A DNA stretch of 64,000 nucleotides from Nemania diffusa (Eukaryota; Ascomycota; Sordariomycetes; Xylariales; Xylariaceae): positions 3,672,001-3,736,000 of the forward strand of contig JBBPUQ010000004.1 of the NCBI GenBank assembly GCA_038501195.1, given 5' to 3'. The notes under the pieces were generated by a model. It was not told the origin of the DNA, ran no database searches, and saw only the letters and a program-made list of their open reading frames with translations. The position numbers and the translations under genes are program-made. Positions 49,055 to 61,900 of this stretch are shown one piece after another. Position 1 is the first letter of the stretch. Every line of letters begins with the position of its first letter.

Positions 49055-51320
49055 AAGACATAAGGAGGCCAGGAGGCTGTCCGTACTAATAGGCGACTAG
49101 TCTACGCATAGTGGGGACAGAGTACCTACCTACCTACATTAAAAAGCAGCAGACTTAGTAAGGGCTTTAAGCTATGCCCGGGTATGTATTCTATATGTAA
49201 TCGATAATTGGAAGATATGGTACACAGATAGGTATGATAGTATGTAACATATCAATGATACATTACCTAGGTTCTACCTACATCGAAATTGACTTGGCCT
49301 TGTCTAAATCGTACGTTTTCCCCTTCATTTTTACCTAGCGGGTTATTAAAGCAAAGCACTTTAGGTTCATCCCTATCTAGATAGGGTATAGGTCATACTG
49401 AATACGTGCTGTAGGTACCTACCTAGCGGGGCATCTGCCCCTTCACCCCTCACCACATGACTTTTCGTTTCACTACAGCGACACAAGGCGCGACCATGCA
49501 AACAAAACCCATGGTTCATCGATCGCCCTAACCACATCAAATTGGAACTACAGTGGGTGTAGGTGACCAATATCGCAGTTTTAAAGGTCCAGAAAAAAGG
49601 CATCGCTCATCTCACTTCTGGCTTATCGAGCTAGTTTCTACGACCTACAAAGACTATTATTTAAAAAAAAAAAAAAATGTTGCGTCCAACTAGTCTCCTA
49701 TAGCATCGCAATAACCTCACTCCATTTGGCACCATTTCGCATTTAGTAGTATAAGCCCGAACGAAACAGAGGCTATCGGCCATAGCAGTGGCGTGGCGTG
49801 GCGTACTGAGCTGAACAAGTCGGCAGGCAACCCATCCTCCCAGTCAGGACTAGATCGAGACCCGACACTCGAAACTAGATAGATAGATCCAGATAGAACC
49901 CCGCGGGAGACAGACCCGCATTCCACGGAGTGGGCTCAATCGGGGGCTAAGACAGCTGGCACACGAATCAGATAGCAGAGCTGCATCGCGGTCGCCGATT
50001 AAGAACAAATTCGTTGCTGCTGAGCTGAAGAGCTTGGTTGGCCAATTGCCTCCTCAAAATTACCCTATCAAGACAGAGATGGATGAAATCGGAACACTAA
50101 ACCGCCCTAATTGCTATAGCTATATTTACAAGCTAACTTCACGCGTGGCGCCTGAAACCCGAGAGACAACAAACCCAACTATTCTAAGTCATTGTTGTCC
50201 GGGTTTCTTGCAAGTGTTGCACGCCATCCTTGCTAAGGAAGCTATAGTGGCATTTCCCTATCGCTTGTCTTGGGGTATTGTTCAGAATATCATGATAAGA
50301 TATGGAAGGAATAGGGGATCGTGGCATGCTGGGTTCGATGAGCGGGAGAATAAATCGCTTTTGGATGACTGAGCCTTAGGATGATGATATGAATTGGGCA
50401 TGAAATTTTCACTTCCGAGCGTAGTGGTGAAATATAAACAGATAGCAGCTCATCGGCATCCATCGAGATCGACATTTAAGAAGTCTACACTCCTTTCACG
50501 CTTAGCTACTTTGTAATACTACCTAAAGAGAGATTGTATGTAGTCGCTAGTCAGATGAAGTACTGTTAATCTATTGAAGGGGTGTACTGGTCCTTCTAAA
50601 TTTGAGCGTACTGGATATAATGAATTATGCTGCGGCGGACAAGCTAGTGATGTCGCTTTCGCAAGCCCCCTGCGAAGTCGAGGGCGCGGGTTCACCGCAT
50701 ATTCTAAACTACTCACTGGGGATATGATACCTCCAGGTTCTAAATTGACAGGGATTGCTTTTATGACCCTGAGACTTCATCAACCGCTATTGTACTGAAG
50801 GGCTCGCTTGTAACCCTGAGCAGGTAAGAAATGATTGCTATGTCCATATAGTAGTAAACTGGTTGTATGTGCATGATGCTAGGCTCTAAGAACTATAGTT
50901 GTCGATACCTATCCATAAACTCTATCCGGGTATTTATGAAGTAGGTAATTATGCTTCTAATCTGAGACACATCTATTAATGTCAAGCTAAGAAGAGCGAC
51001 GAACGAGTGAGTGGCCGGCATGGCTTGCGGTAAGGGGGATATCGGGAGCATGCATATATCTAGGAGTGTACTAAAGGACATCGTGACAGTGCAGGCGAGC
51101 ACGTTCCTAAGGAATAGAGGTATTATGCTAGGTCATTCTGAATTTTTCCTATATATTGCCAGAAATCTCGGGAGGTCCCATTGTCACCTTCGTCAGATCT
51201 CCAGGGTGTGGCGTGTGTGCCCAGCACACACTCCAGTACAACACCCAATCGAGAAGTGTAAAGGGAGATCTGTCACAGACAATAAATTAAAGGCCACGAA
51301 TAGAGACCTAGACACATAGT
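49055..51320. other. Left half of the normal-composition island, no supportable gene
   Basis: 2.3 kb of ordinary composition. Short frames (minus 49,373-49,603 and 49,717-49,926; plus 50,034-50,372, 50,574-50,798 and 51,011-51,319) lack family signal, and the plus frames at 50,034 and 50,574 open without an ATG. TAGGTACC-type motifs occur at 49,120 and 49,410, and an A15 run at about 49,661. Confidence 0.5.
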
Positions 51321-52163
51321 TTAGATTTGATCAGCCGTTCGATAAGTTGGCTTTATCCACCACGACCTCGGGAAATTCATCCCCCACTTGGTCATCAACT
51401 TTTCCAGTTCGTCTTTCTTGCCAGGCACGACATTAATGAATATTCGATCCCCATTACTCATGGAAGGCTCTGAGTGCATGGCACCCTTCTCCTCTCCGAT
51501 ACGAAAGATCGCGCACTCGCCCAATGTAGCCTGTATTGCACCCATGGGTTTTAGGTCTGCGGAAAGCTTCTCTCTAACTGCCTCAGACGTGGCGGCGCAT
51601 GCACGACATTGGATGGAGATGCAGTTATGGTCCCTAGCCAAAGCCTTCTTCGTAGAGCGCTGCTTCTCTCGAGCCTTGGCCTGGTACTTCGTAGGGATGA
51701 ACATGGTTGAGGGGCCCAGCAAGGTAGTGCAGAGCTTCCAATCCGTCTGCAAGTCTAAAGTTCTGTCGCCGTTGTTTTCATGTGACATTGCCCTGAGTCC
51801 TTCGCCCCCGGCACTGAAAAACATGTTGTCCGTATGCCATCGCGGCTTGTCGAATTCACTTGTCGCTTTCGTAGCGCGGATGGTCAGCCAGTAGTGGCCG
51901 AGCTCATGTTCCCTGAGAACCTCATTGACGAATGTCAAGAACGGCATCAACTGCGGGAGGAGAGAAGCCGACAGCGTGGTCAGGGCCCATTCGTGGAAAT
52001 TTGGCGGCAAGTCTTCACCCTCTGTGATGAGCGGGCCGGAGTAGCTCCAGAAAGCATTGTGCGTAACATGTAGGCCAGTGTCTACCGTAGGCGACGACTT
52101 CACCTGGGGTTGATAGCCCAGGATTTCAAAACTGGAACGTGTTGAGATTCGGTTCCCCTTCAT
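51321..52163 (-). CDS. Fungal hypothetical protein with HxD...H...R pattern (possible Fe(II)/2-oxoglutarate-oxygenase-like fold)
   Basis: Single exon, 280 aa, no signal peptide or membrane segment. Seen: RWHTDNMFF with His110-x-Asp112, then DWKLCTTLLGPSTMF (141-155), GAMHSEP with His230, and Arg240 in DRIFINVVPG. His-x-Asp, a distal His about 120 residues later and an Arg ten residues after that is the spacing of the iron and 2-oxoglutarate ligands in cupin-fold dioxygenases. The usual Ser after Arg is absent. I recognise the family only as a conserved fungal protein; the enzymatic role is inference. It also has CRACA (186-190) and a C-terminal FPRSWW. The gene sits alone in a small island between two AT-rich blocks, a typical accessory-gene setting. 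Confidence 0.7.
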   Translation of the reverse strand: MKGNRISTRSSFEILGYQPQVKSSPTVDTGLHVTHNAFWSYSGPLITEGEDLPPNFHEWALTTLSASLLPQLMPFLTFVNEVLREHELGHYWLTIRATKATSEFDKPRWHTDNMFFSAGGEGLRAMSHENNGDRTLDLQTDWKLCTTLLGPSTMFIPTKYQAKAREKQRSTKKALARDHNCISIQCRACAATSEAVREKLSADLKPMGAIQATLGECAIFRIGEEKGAMHSEPSMSNGDRIFINVVPGKKDELEKLMTKWGMNFPRSWWIKPTYRTADQI

Positions 52164-53393
52164 AGCTTCCTGATTGACTAAATTAGCTTTCTGTGCCCTT
52201 AAGAATGACTAACGTAGTCCGACTGCCGAGCTGGTCAGTTCCGCTAACGCCTTGGGAAGGGAAGCAGTCTGTCGACGTACATTGATTTTCCGGGTTCATG
52301 AGAGAAGGGACTGTTGCCTACGTATATGGCTACTGATGAGGTTAAAGTAGTGTTAGTTGATGGTCTATTTATAGTGCGATTTGGTTGCTTGGCGAGTAGA
52401 TAGTTTGGTATACTCCATAGTGCTATATATAAAAGTATTAGCTGGGGTCGTTGGGCGGATCCTATTTTCATCAACCCCAGCTCAAGTACCGCGACTCGGC
52501 ATAAATAAATGTAACTTACGCTATACATAAACTAATGGTATTTACCACCCACTTCATTCACCACGATCTTGATGGTACCTTGGGTACCTAAGAGAATTGA
52601 GTTTGGGAGTCTCGGGAATATAAAGCGACGCGGGTTTACCAAGCGAGATAATACTGCAATGGCTAGAAGCAAAGCAAAGGCAGGATGAGTCACTACTGTA
52701 CATGTTAGTAGAAGCAAGAACGTAATAGCAAATAAGGTGATAATAAGTTTTAATTGTTAATCCCATGATATGAGCAAATTAGTTACTGTTTGTACATCAC
52801 GACAACAATCTAATACTAAGTAGAAAAAGTTGGTCTTGCTTGACTTATATTGCTAAGATGTACACTTATATATGCGAGTGACTGGTGATTATTTTCTAGT
52901 TAAATGAAATCTCGAAGCCTGGTGCCTCAAGAGTATCAATAATGAATTGAAGGATGAATGGGACTTGGAAGATGAGCATGGCTAGAAGCCATGATCAGAG
53001 GCCATTCACTTATAGCTCTTGCCCAATGCCAGGTAGGATAAGCCAGGTACCTATGTATCTTATTTTTATATTGTGCTTTTCTTATTACCTATGTCTATCT
53101 CGATATGGACTTTAGACTTAGGTAGCTTCTCTTAGCTGATCGCATTGGCGACAACCTGCTCTTGTAACTCAACATCCATTTCCATTCCGCCAAACCCTCT
53201 ACTTCTTACTCTGCTGGCGACAACGTCTTCTAGCTCTGTTATTTTCCTCAACAACCACTCGCAGAGTTTTGTCTTCTCATCGCACTTTACTGCCACAACA
53301 AGCACCATCCGTCTTCTATTTACTAGCCACTTCCTTGTCGCTAATAGCGTAACCGTTCACCGAGTTCTGATTATCGACTCAATTAGAACCAAG
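52164..53393. other. Divergent intergenic region in the island
   Basis: 1.2 kb with upstream regions of the two diverging island genes. The frame of the downstream gene is open without an ATG from about 53,145 to 53,393. No other gene seen. Confidence 0.5.
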
Positions 53394-53885
53394 ATGGCGT
53401 CTTCTAACATGCAACTAGACGGAAGACTGACCGAGAATCACGCTGCAAATGCCCAGGAACTATCAATTTCCCACGACAATGATAACTCCGCCCGTGCTTC
53501 TCATCATCAACAAGAGCAAAGTCCCAAACCAGCCAAAAAGGACGGCAACAAGAAATCAGGACGGGCCAATTTCCTGTTCAAAGCTGTTAAGGGACTAAAA
53601 AAGGTCTCCTTCAGCCGCAAGTCACCTGCAAATAACAGAAATGCATTTGCCGCGAACAAGCAACAGAAAGACGAAACCACCCACCTGCTCCATGACAATG
53701 ACGCTCCTGAGCATGAGTACCGGCAGCTAGATTCCGACGCTGAAAACAACAACAACCAGAATCCACGTCGCTCTAAGGGGAAGGTTATTGCGAAGAAAAT
53801 TAAGGATTTTTTCCTTGAGATTGCAATTAACTATGAATATACCTACATGGGTGCACGAGGAGCAGACCTCCACGCACGTAGATAA
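53394..53885 (+). CDS. Small basic orphan protein at the edge of an AT-rich block
   Basis: 163 aa from the ATG in AAGATGGCG. No family recognised. It has no signal peptide, a polar His/Gln/Asn-rich N-terminus, a basic stretch with a possible nuclear signal (KKDGNKKSGR, 48-57), a short amphipathic region FLFKAVKGLKKVSF (60-73), a central acidic/Asn-rich part, then KGKVIAKKIKDFFLEIAI (128-145). The preceding 83 codons are open in the same frame but have no ATG, so an upstream exon is possible. The stop lies about 50 bp before the AT-rich DNA begins, so the gene may be truncated by the element there. Expression is unproven. Confidence 0.5.
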   Translation: MASSNMQLDGRLTENHAANAQELSISHDNDNSARASHHQQEQSPKPAKKDGNKKSGRANFLFKAVKGLKKVSFSRKSPANNRNAFAANKQQKDETTHLLHDNDAPEHEYRQLDSDAENNNNQNPRRSKGKVIAKKIKDFFLEIAINYEYTYMGARGADLHARR

Positions 53886-53889
53886 GAAT

Positions 53890-53910
53890 AGGCTTTTAAA
53901 GCCTAACTCA
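53890..53910. repeat. Palindrome at the left edge of the second AT-rich block
   Basis: AGGCTTTTAAAGCCT (within 53,890-53,906) is a perfect inverted repeat with a one-base centre, just before composition collapses. It shares the AGGCTT start of the 26-kb block's inverted repeats, which may be chance. Confidence 0.5.
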
Positions 53911-55512
53911 ACGCTAAAGGCCCAATAACCCATGTAAAATAGCTAAAGCTTATAAGTACCTAACAAAAATTAGGTTAAGTTTTTAAATAAAATTTAAAAC
54001 TTATAAGTGCTTAATTAAAAAAAATAAATTATTTTTAAAAAGTAAAAGTAACTAAAATTGAAAAATAAAAATGTTAATATTTATTTTAAAATGTTATTTT
54101 TATTTTAATTGTAATTTTATATAATATTTTTAAATATATTAATGTTTATAAATTAAAATTAATTAATAAATAAATTTTAATTTAATATATAAACTATTAT
54201 AGTTATAATATTTAATAAAGTTTTAAAAGTTTAAATAATATAAATATTGCTTAAAAAAAATATTTAAATAAATAATTTGAAATAAAAATTAATACAAAAA
54301 TTAAAACAGCTTAAATTTTTTGCTATATTATAATTTTTAATATAATTTAATTTTAAGTTGTTTTTTAAAAAAAATTATAATTAATAATTAATATTTGTTA
54401 TAGTTTAAAATTAATAAATAAAACATTAGTAGTAAAATTTTGTAATTTATTAAAATAAAATTTGTATAATTATTAAAATTTACTTAAAAAAAATATACTA
54501 ATTAAATATAAATTTATAAAAAATATAACGTTGTTTATAAAAACAATTGGTTTAATAATAAATTCAAATAAAAAGTTTTTAAATAATAAAATATATTAAT
54601 TAAAGTATTAATTTAAAAAAAATTTAAACTATTTAATAAAAGTAATAAATATATATAAAACAAAGCAAAATATATTAATTAAAGTATTAATTGAAAAATT
54701 AATTTTTTTTATTATAAGTTTTTTTATTGCAACTAGTTTTTTTGTTACAAAGTTTTTTAGTAGTACGAGCTTTTTTGATTTTATAAGTTTTTTGTTTTTA
54801 TAAATGTTTTAAACAAACATTTTTAATATAAAGCTTGTTTTTTTTTAATTTTGCTTTATATACGTTATTAACTATTTATATTTGCTATATTTTCGTAAAT
54901 ATAATAAAAATTAATATTGTTGTAAAAAAAAAAATCAATAAATAAACTAAAAGTAATTTTTATAATATATAAAATTAATTATATGTTTTTAACTATTAAA
55001 ATAATATAACAACTATAAATTGTATATAAATTTGCAACTATAATTATATTAATACAGTAATTAGTATATAAATTAAAACAAATTTATTAATAAAAATTAT
55101 ATATAAAATAAATTTTAAAACATATATTAAAGTTTTAAAAGCTGCTTTTTGAATTTAAAAGTTATATATATTTATAATATTACTAATAATTTTATAAACA
55201 ACTTTAGTAAAAAATATAAATAAAATTATTAAATTGTTTATAAATATTTTTTGTTAACAATATATAAAACAAAAAATTTTGCTTAAAATAATAATTAAAT
55301 TATATTAATTTTTATATTAATTAAAAAAAAATATTAACAATTAAACTTAGTAAAAGTTCAAAATATTTTTGTTTATATAATTTATAAACATTAATATATT
55401 TTTTTAATAATAAAAAAAGCATTAAAATTATAATTAATAAATTTAGTAAATTTATTTAAAAAAGTTTTATTAATAGTAAATAGTTTTGTTGTTTTTATAG
55501 CTTTAGTAGTTT

Positions 55513-55640
55513 TAGCTATTTTAGCAGCTTTAGTTAATATATAAAAACAGAGTTTGTTATTACAACTTTAAATATAAACAGTGCTAAAATAGCTACAACT
55601 ATAACTATAACTACAGCTATAACTATAACTATAAAAAGTA
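55513..55640. repeat. 13-bp inverted repeat plus (ATAACT)n run
   Basis: TAGCTATTTTAGC (55,513-55,525) is mirrored by GCTAAAATAGCTA (55,583-55,595), followed by an ACTATAACTATAACT-type microsatellite. This small patch is locally richer in G/C than its surroundings. Confidence 0.75.
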
Positions 55641-55726
55641 ATAGTTTTATATATAAAAAAAAAAAAAATTTTTATAATATTAGTAAAAAAATCAGTAAAA
55701 AACAAATTATTGATTTAATATAGTAA

Positions 55727-55935
55727 ATTAATATATAAATTAATATAATAAAAATATATAATAAATTTTAATATTAAAAAAGTTAATAGTAGCAAGTTTT
55801 TTAATTATTTAATTAAAAATATTAATATATAAATTAATATAATAAAAATATATAACAAATTTTAATACTAAAAAAATTAATAACAGTAAGTTTTTTAATT
55901 ATTTAGTTAAAAAAATTAATATATAAATTAATATA
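55727..55935. repeat. 94-bp tandem duplication
   Basis: ATTAATATATAAATTAATAT starts at 55727, 55821 and 55915; the intervening sequence is also conserved, giving just over two 94-bp copies. A related short copy appears near 63,416. Confidence 0.8.
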
Positions 55936-58900
55936 AAAAAAATAAATAATTAACTATAATATTAAATGAACTATTAACAAAAAGTTATTTAAACGTTATA
56001 ATAAAAGTAAAATAAATATTAAAATAGTTAAAAATTAATTAATACAATAATTATAACAAAAATTTTGTAAAAAAAATATATTAAGTATATAAAAAAAAAA
56101 ACAAAAATAAAACCGAAATTTGAAAATGTAACTAGTTTAAAAAGTAGTTAATAAATTAATATATTAAAAATAAATATAAAATTTAAATAAAATAGATAAA
56201 ATTAATTATAAAAGTATAAAATAAATAATTTACAAGTTGTTTTTTTTTTTTTAAAAAATTTATAAAATTTTAAAAAAAAAAAGTATAAATATAAAAATAA
56301 AACAAAAACTATAAAAAAAAAAAAAAAACTTACTTTTTTTTTTTTAAAAATATAAATTTATATTAAATAATTAAATAATAAAAAAAACTTATTAATAAAG
56401 TTAAATATATAAAAATAATAATATATAAATAAAATAAAATAATTAAAAATAAAATTAATAAATTTTTTAAAATTTAAAAATTTTTATATAATTTAATTTA
56501 ACAATTAATAAAAGTAAAAATTAAAAATTATATTTATTATTTAATAATTATTAAATATTTATTATAATTATAATATATTTAAAATATAATATATATTATT
56601 TAATAATTACAAAAATTAGTTATAACTATATTTATAGTTATAACATTTATAAAAATTAAAACTAATAAAATATAATAACTGTTAAATTTAATTTTAAAAA
56701 TTTACATATATAAAAATATATTAAAAAAAATTATAAATAATAATATATATATTAATAATATTATTAAAACTTTATAAACTTATTAATAATATAAAATTAA
56801 TACAAAATTAAAAAGTTATAAAATATATATTAATTTAAATAATAAAATTTAATTTAATGTTATTTTTATATAATTATAATTTTATATTTTAATATATTAT
56901 AAATATATAAAATAGTTCAAATTAAAGTTTTAATATTTTTATACTAATAAAATATATTTATTAGTTTATTTATATTTAAATAATAAATTAAACAATTTTT
57001 ATTTTTTTTTATATTAAGTTATTATTATAATAACTTTTATTTTATATTATATATTTAATATATATATAATAAATTAAATTAATAAAATAATATATAGTAG
57101 TTTTTTATTTAATATAGCTAATATAATAAAAAAAAGTTAAATTATTAATTAAACAATATATAATTAATAAATTTTATTAACAAAATTTTATTTATAATAT
57201 ATTTATTTATATTTTTTGTTTAATATTTTTTAACAATTAAAAATTTAATTGTATTACTATAACTTTTTTAATATATATTGTATAATAGTTGCTGCTTAAT
57301 TAAAAATTAAAAATATTATTTATTAAAATAATAACAAATTTACAAGCAAATATTTTTACAAAGTACACTTTAGCTACTTTTTGTAATATATTTATAGTAA
57401 TATTAGCAATTTAAAAAGTTAAATTATTATATAAAATAAGTTTATATATTACTTATTAAAACAATTATTTAAAAATTAATAAGTTGAACTATTTTTAATA
57501 TTGTTAAATTTTATATAGTATAATAGTTACAACATATTAACAATATATTAATTAATATTTTAATCGAAATTTTTACTGCTAAACTTTTAAATTTGTTTTT
57601 TATTAGTTAATAATGCAGCAACTAGTTTTTTAACTAAAAGTATTAACAAAATAAAGCGGAATTTTTTTGCTATTTTTATAGTTAAATTTTTACAAAAAAA
57701 TAAAAATAACTATTTTTTTATTTTTGTTAAATAAAGTAATAATTTTAAAAAAAAGCTATTATTTGTTATTACAGCTAAAAATATAAAATTTATATATTTA
57801 TTATAAGTTTTATTAAAAAAGCAATAAAAAGTTTTTTAAATTTTTTAAAATAAATTATTTATATTAATTATAAAATTAAATACATTGTTTTTTTAGTTAA
57901 ATAACAATTTTAAAAAGTATATTAAATTAAACAAAAAAAAAATAAAAAAAAGTATAATAAAAATAAAATGTTAAATAAAAATAAAAAAAAAAAAAATTTA
58001 GTTTAAAACTAAAATATTATATATTTATATTAAAAAAAAACTTTTTAATAAAACTATATTTTTTTTTAGCTAGTATATTTTAAAAAGTATAACAGCAATT
58101 AGTACAACTTTTAACTTTTTGCTTTTGAATTAAAGTTTATAACAAAAAAATAAATTTTTTATTAATAATACTAAAAAATAAAGCTTTATTTATTTAATAA
58201 AAATTTAAAACTTTTATTATTAATATAAAATTTAATTTATTTTTTACTTTTTTTATAGTTTTTTTTTTGTTTATTATTTATAACTATTTAAATATTTATA
58301 GCAATTTTTTAATTAGTATATAAATAGCTAATAATATTAGTTTTGTTCGATTTTTAATATTATATTCAATTTAATTTTTTTTTATTAAATAAATGCTGTT
58401 TTTAATACTTTATAAAACTAGCTTGTTTTTTATATTATTAATAATTTTTTATATTTTATAACTACTACTATTTTTAATAAATTAGTTGTTTTAAATAAAA
58501 AAGCTATTTTGTTATATATATAATATAAAATATAATAAGTTATTTTAAAAATAACTTATTATTATTAACTAATATAAAAAGTTTATAATATTAAAAACTA
58601 GTATTTATAAAATAATAAAAATATAAAATTTATTATAACGTTATAAAAATATTTAAAAATGCTAAAATTAAACAGTAAAAATTGCTATAAAAATTTCAAA
58701 AATAATTTGTAAATATTATATAAAACAATTAATTTATTTTGTTTTTTTTAAAAAAATTAAAACAAATATAATAATATAATACAGCAAAAATAAATTATAT
58801 AAATTATATAAACAAAGCTAAAAAAATAATTTAAAAATATTAAATCAAATAATGTTATATTTTTGTTTTGTTATAATTTATATACTAATTTTTTATAAGC

Positions 58901-61900
58901 TGTTATAACTATTTTATTTAATTATTAATTATAAATTTATATTTAAATTAAAACTAATTTATTATTTAATTTAATAGTTAGTTTTTATTTCGCTGCTTTT
59001 TTTAATTATATTGTTTTTAACTTTAATATTTTTTTTTTTATAACATTTAAAAAACAATATATACAATATACTAATTTTATTATAAAAAACTAACTAAAAA
59101 TATAGTTGAATAAATTTAAAGTTAATGTTATTATAAATATATAAATATATTTTAATTTAAAATATATTTATTAAAGTATAATTATTTACTATATTAATAA
59201 AAACTAAAAATAATAGCATTTTTTAATTAATATATAAAATGTTAAATTTAAAAATATAAAGTTCAACTTTTTTTTATTTTATAAAACTTTTAAAAATATT
59301 AATTTTTATATATTAATATAAATAATAATAATTAATAATAAATTAAGTTTTAAGTTTTAATATATTTAATAAACTTTAAAATATAATAGTTAATTTAAAA
59401 CAATTGTTTATTTATTATATTTTTTTTATATTATATAATTTATTTTTAAAATATTATTTAAATTGTTAAATATTAAATATATTATTAAAAATATAAACAT
59501 TGTTAAAAAAAAAAAAAATAATATATAAAAAAAAAATATATTATTATATTAACTAAATTTAATTATTTATATAATAAATATAATATAGTTTTATTTTATA
59601 TTTAAAATATATTAATTAATATATTAATCGATTGTAAATTTATTAATTAGCTATTTATATTAATATAAGCATAAAAAAATAAAAATGTTTCTGTTTTTTT
59701 TAACAATGTTTAATTGTTTATAACATTATATCTTTTTTTAATTTTTTTAATTTTGTTTAAAATATAAAAACTAAATAAAATTTAATTTTTATTATATTTA
59801 TTAAAGCAATTATATTATAATATATAATTAAAACTTATATTAACAAAAATTATTTATTAACAATTAAGTTTATTTTTATTTATAATATTTAGTTATATAT
59901 TAATTATATAATAAAAATTAAATTAATATTTTTTTAGTTTATAAATAAGTTTAAATTATTTAATAAAAACTAAATTAATTATATTTTTAATAGTTTGTAA
60001 TTTATTTTTAAACATTTTAATTGTTATAAAAATTAAATTAAGTAAAAACTATTAAATAATATTTAGTTTTTTAATAAAAATAACTTAAAATTGCTGTTAA
60101 AAAGCTTTAAAATTAACAAAAAAAAAGTTAATAAATATATAACTAAAACTTTTAAAAACAATTATAATTTTTTAGTTTTTGTTTTATTTTTTTATTTTTT
60201 ATTTAATAGTTTTTTAATAACTTTTAATACTTTTTTTAAAAAATAACAAAAGTATTTTAAACAAATTAAATTAAATAAATAATATAAAATTAATACTATT
60301 GCTTATTTAAAACAAATATATTAAAACTACTAACAAAAATATAACTGTTATATTTATATTATAGTTATATAAACTATTAATATTAATAAGTTTATAATTA
60401 TAATATAATTAAGCTTTAATAAAGTAATAATATTATTTTTACTATTTTATTTTATACTATATTAATAAAAAAAATAAGAAGTTTTATTTAGTTAATAGTT
60501 CAACAAATTTTATAAATGTATTATTAATATATATTTAAAACTATATAATTATTTATAGTTTTTTTGTTTTATATAATAATGCTGATTTATTTTTAAACTA
60601 TAATAATAACTAAAATATTTTTATGTTTTAAGCTATAATTAAAAATTAATAATTAAAACTAATTATTTTAGTTTAAAATATATTATATATTTAAACAAAA
60701 ACTATTATTTTAAAAAAAATTTAAAGCTAGTTTTGTTTAATTTATTAGTTTAATCGCTTTTGTATTTTTTTAAAACTATTTTAATTTATATTTATAATTT
60801 TTGTTTTTTTACAAATTAATATTATAAAAAATAATAATATATTATATAATAATAAAAAAGTTAATAAATAATTAAAATATTGCTTAAATATTATATAAAA
60901 AACATTTTAACTACTTGATTTATTTTTAACTAGTATTTTTTATTAACAAATATTTAACGTTTTAATAAAACTAGTATAAAAAAATAATAAACTAAAATTT
61001 ATTTTCAAAAATATCGCTGAAAATAATATTAAAGTTAAAAAACTTAAAAAATTAAATATGTTATATATATTAAAACAAACAGAAAAAATAAAATATATAA
61101 AAAGTAATACTATTGTAATATAAAAAAATAGTTGTAAAAAAAAACAAAAAAAATAAAACTAAATATAACTAATTAATAATTAATTTTAACAAAAAATAAT
61201 TTATACTATATTAAAATATTAAATTATTTAATTTTTACAGCTTTGTAATTTTTAATATATTATTAAAAATATTTTTAAACTAATTATATACTAATTATAT
61301 ACTAATTATATATTAATTTTATATTAAAAATATATAAATAAAATTTTAATTTATATTTTAATTATATATAAATTATATTTTAATTATATATTATTAATAA
61401 TAAATAAAAATATATAATAAAAAAACTAATAAAATAAATTTAATAAATTTAATAAATATAATAATATAATTTATAACTAATTATTTTTAATATAAATTTA
61501 TTAAAACAATAAATTTTAGTTTATATTTTATTTATAATATATATAAATATTATAAAAATATAATTTTATTTTATATATAATAATTTAAATATAAATAAAC
61601 ATTTTAAAACTACATTTTTTATTTACTATTTTAAATATAATATATTTTAAAACTTTTTAATAATATAAATTAATAGTTTTATTTTATATAATAATTTATA
61701 TTTATTACTTTAAAGCAATTAACATATTAATATTTATATATTTTATTAAATATTTATATATATAAAATATTATATTTAATTTATTATTTATTTATAAGCT
61801 AATATATTTTAATAATAACAACTTAATATTTTTTAATTTTTTATTTTATTATATATAATTATTTTATATTTTAAATAATTAAATTTTTTTTTTAGTTTTT

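Noticed and set aside
50034..50372. 112-codon frame in the normal-composition island
   Set aside because: Opens with TTG, no family signal, and no splice context that would make it a convincing exon.
50630..50710. Possible tRNA around GCGCGGGTTCACCGC
   Set aside because: No consistent acceptor, D- or T-stem pairing found.
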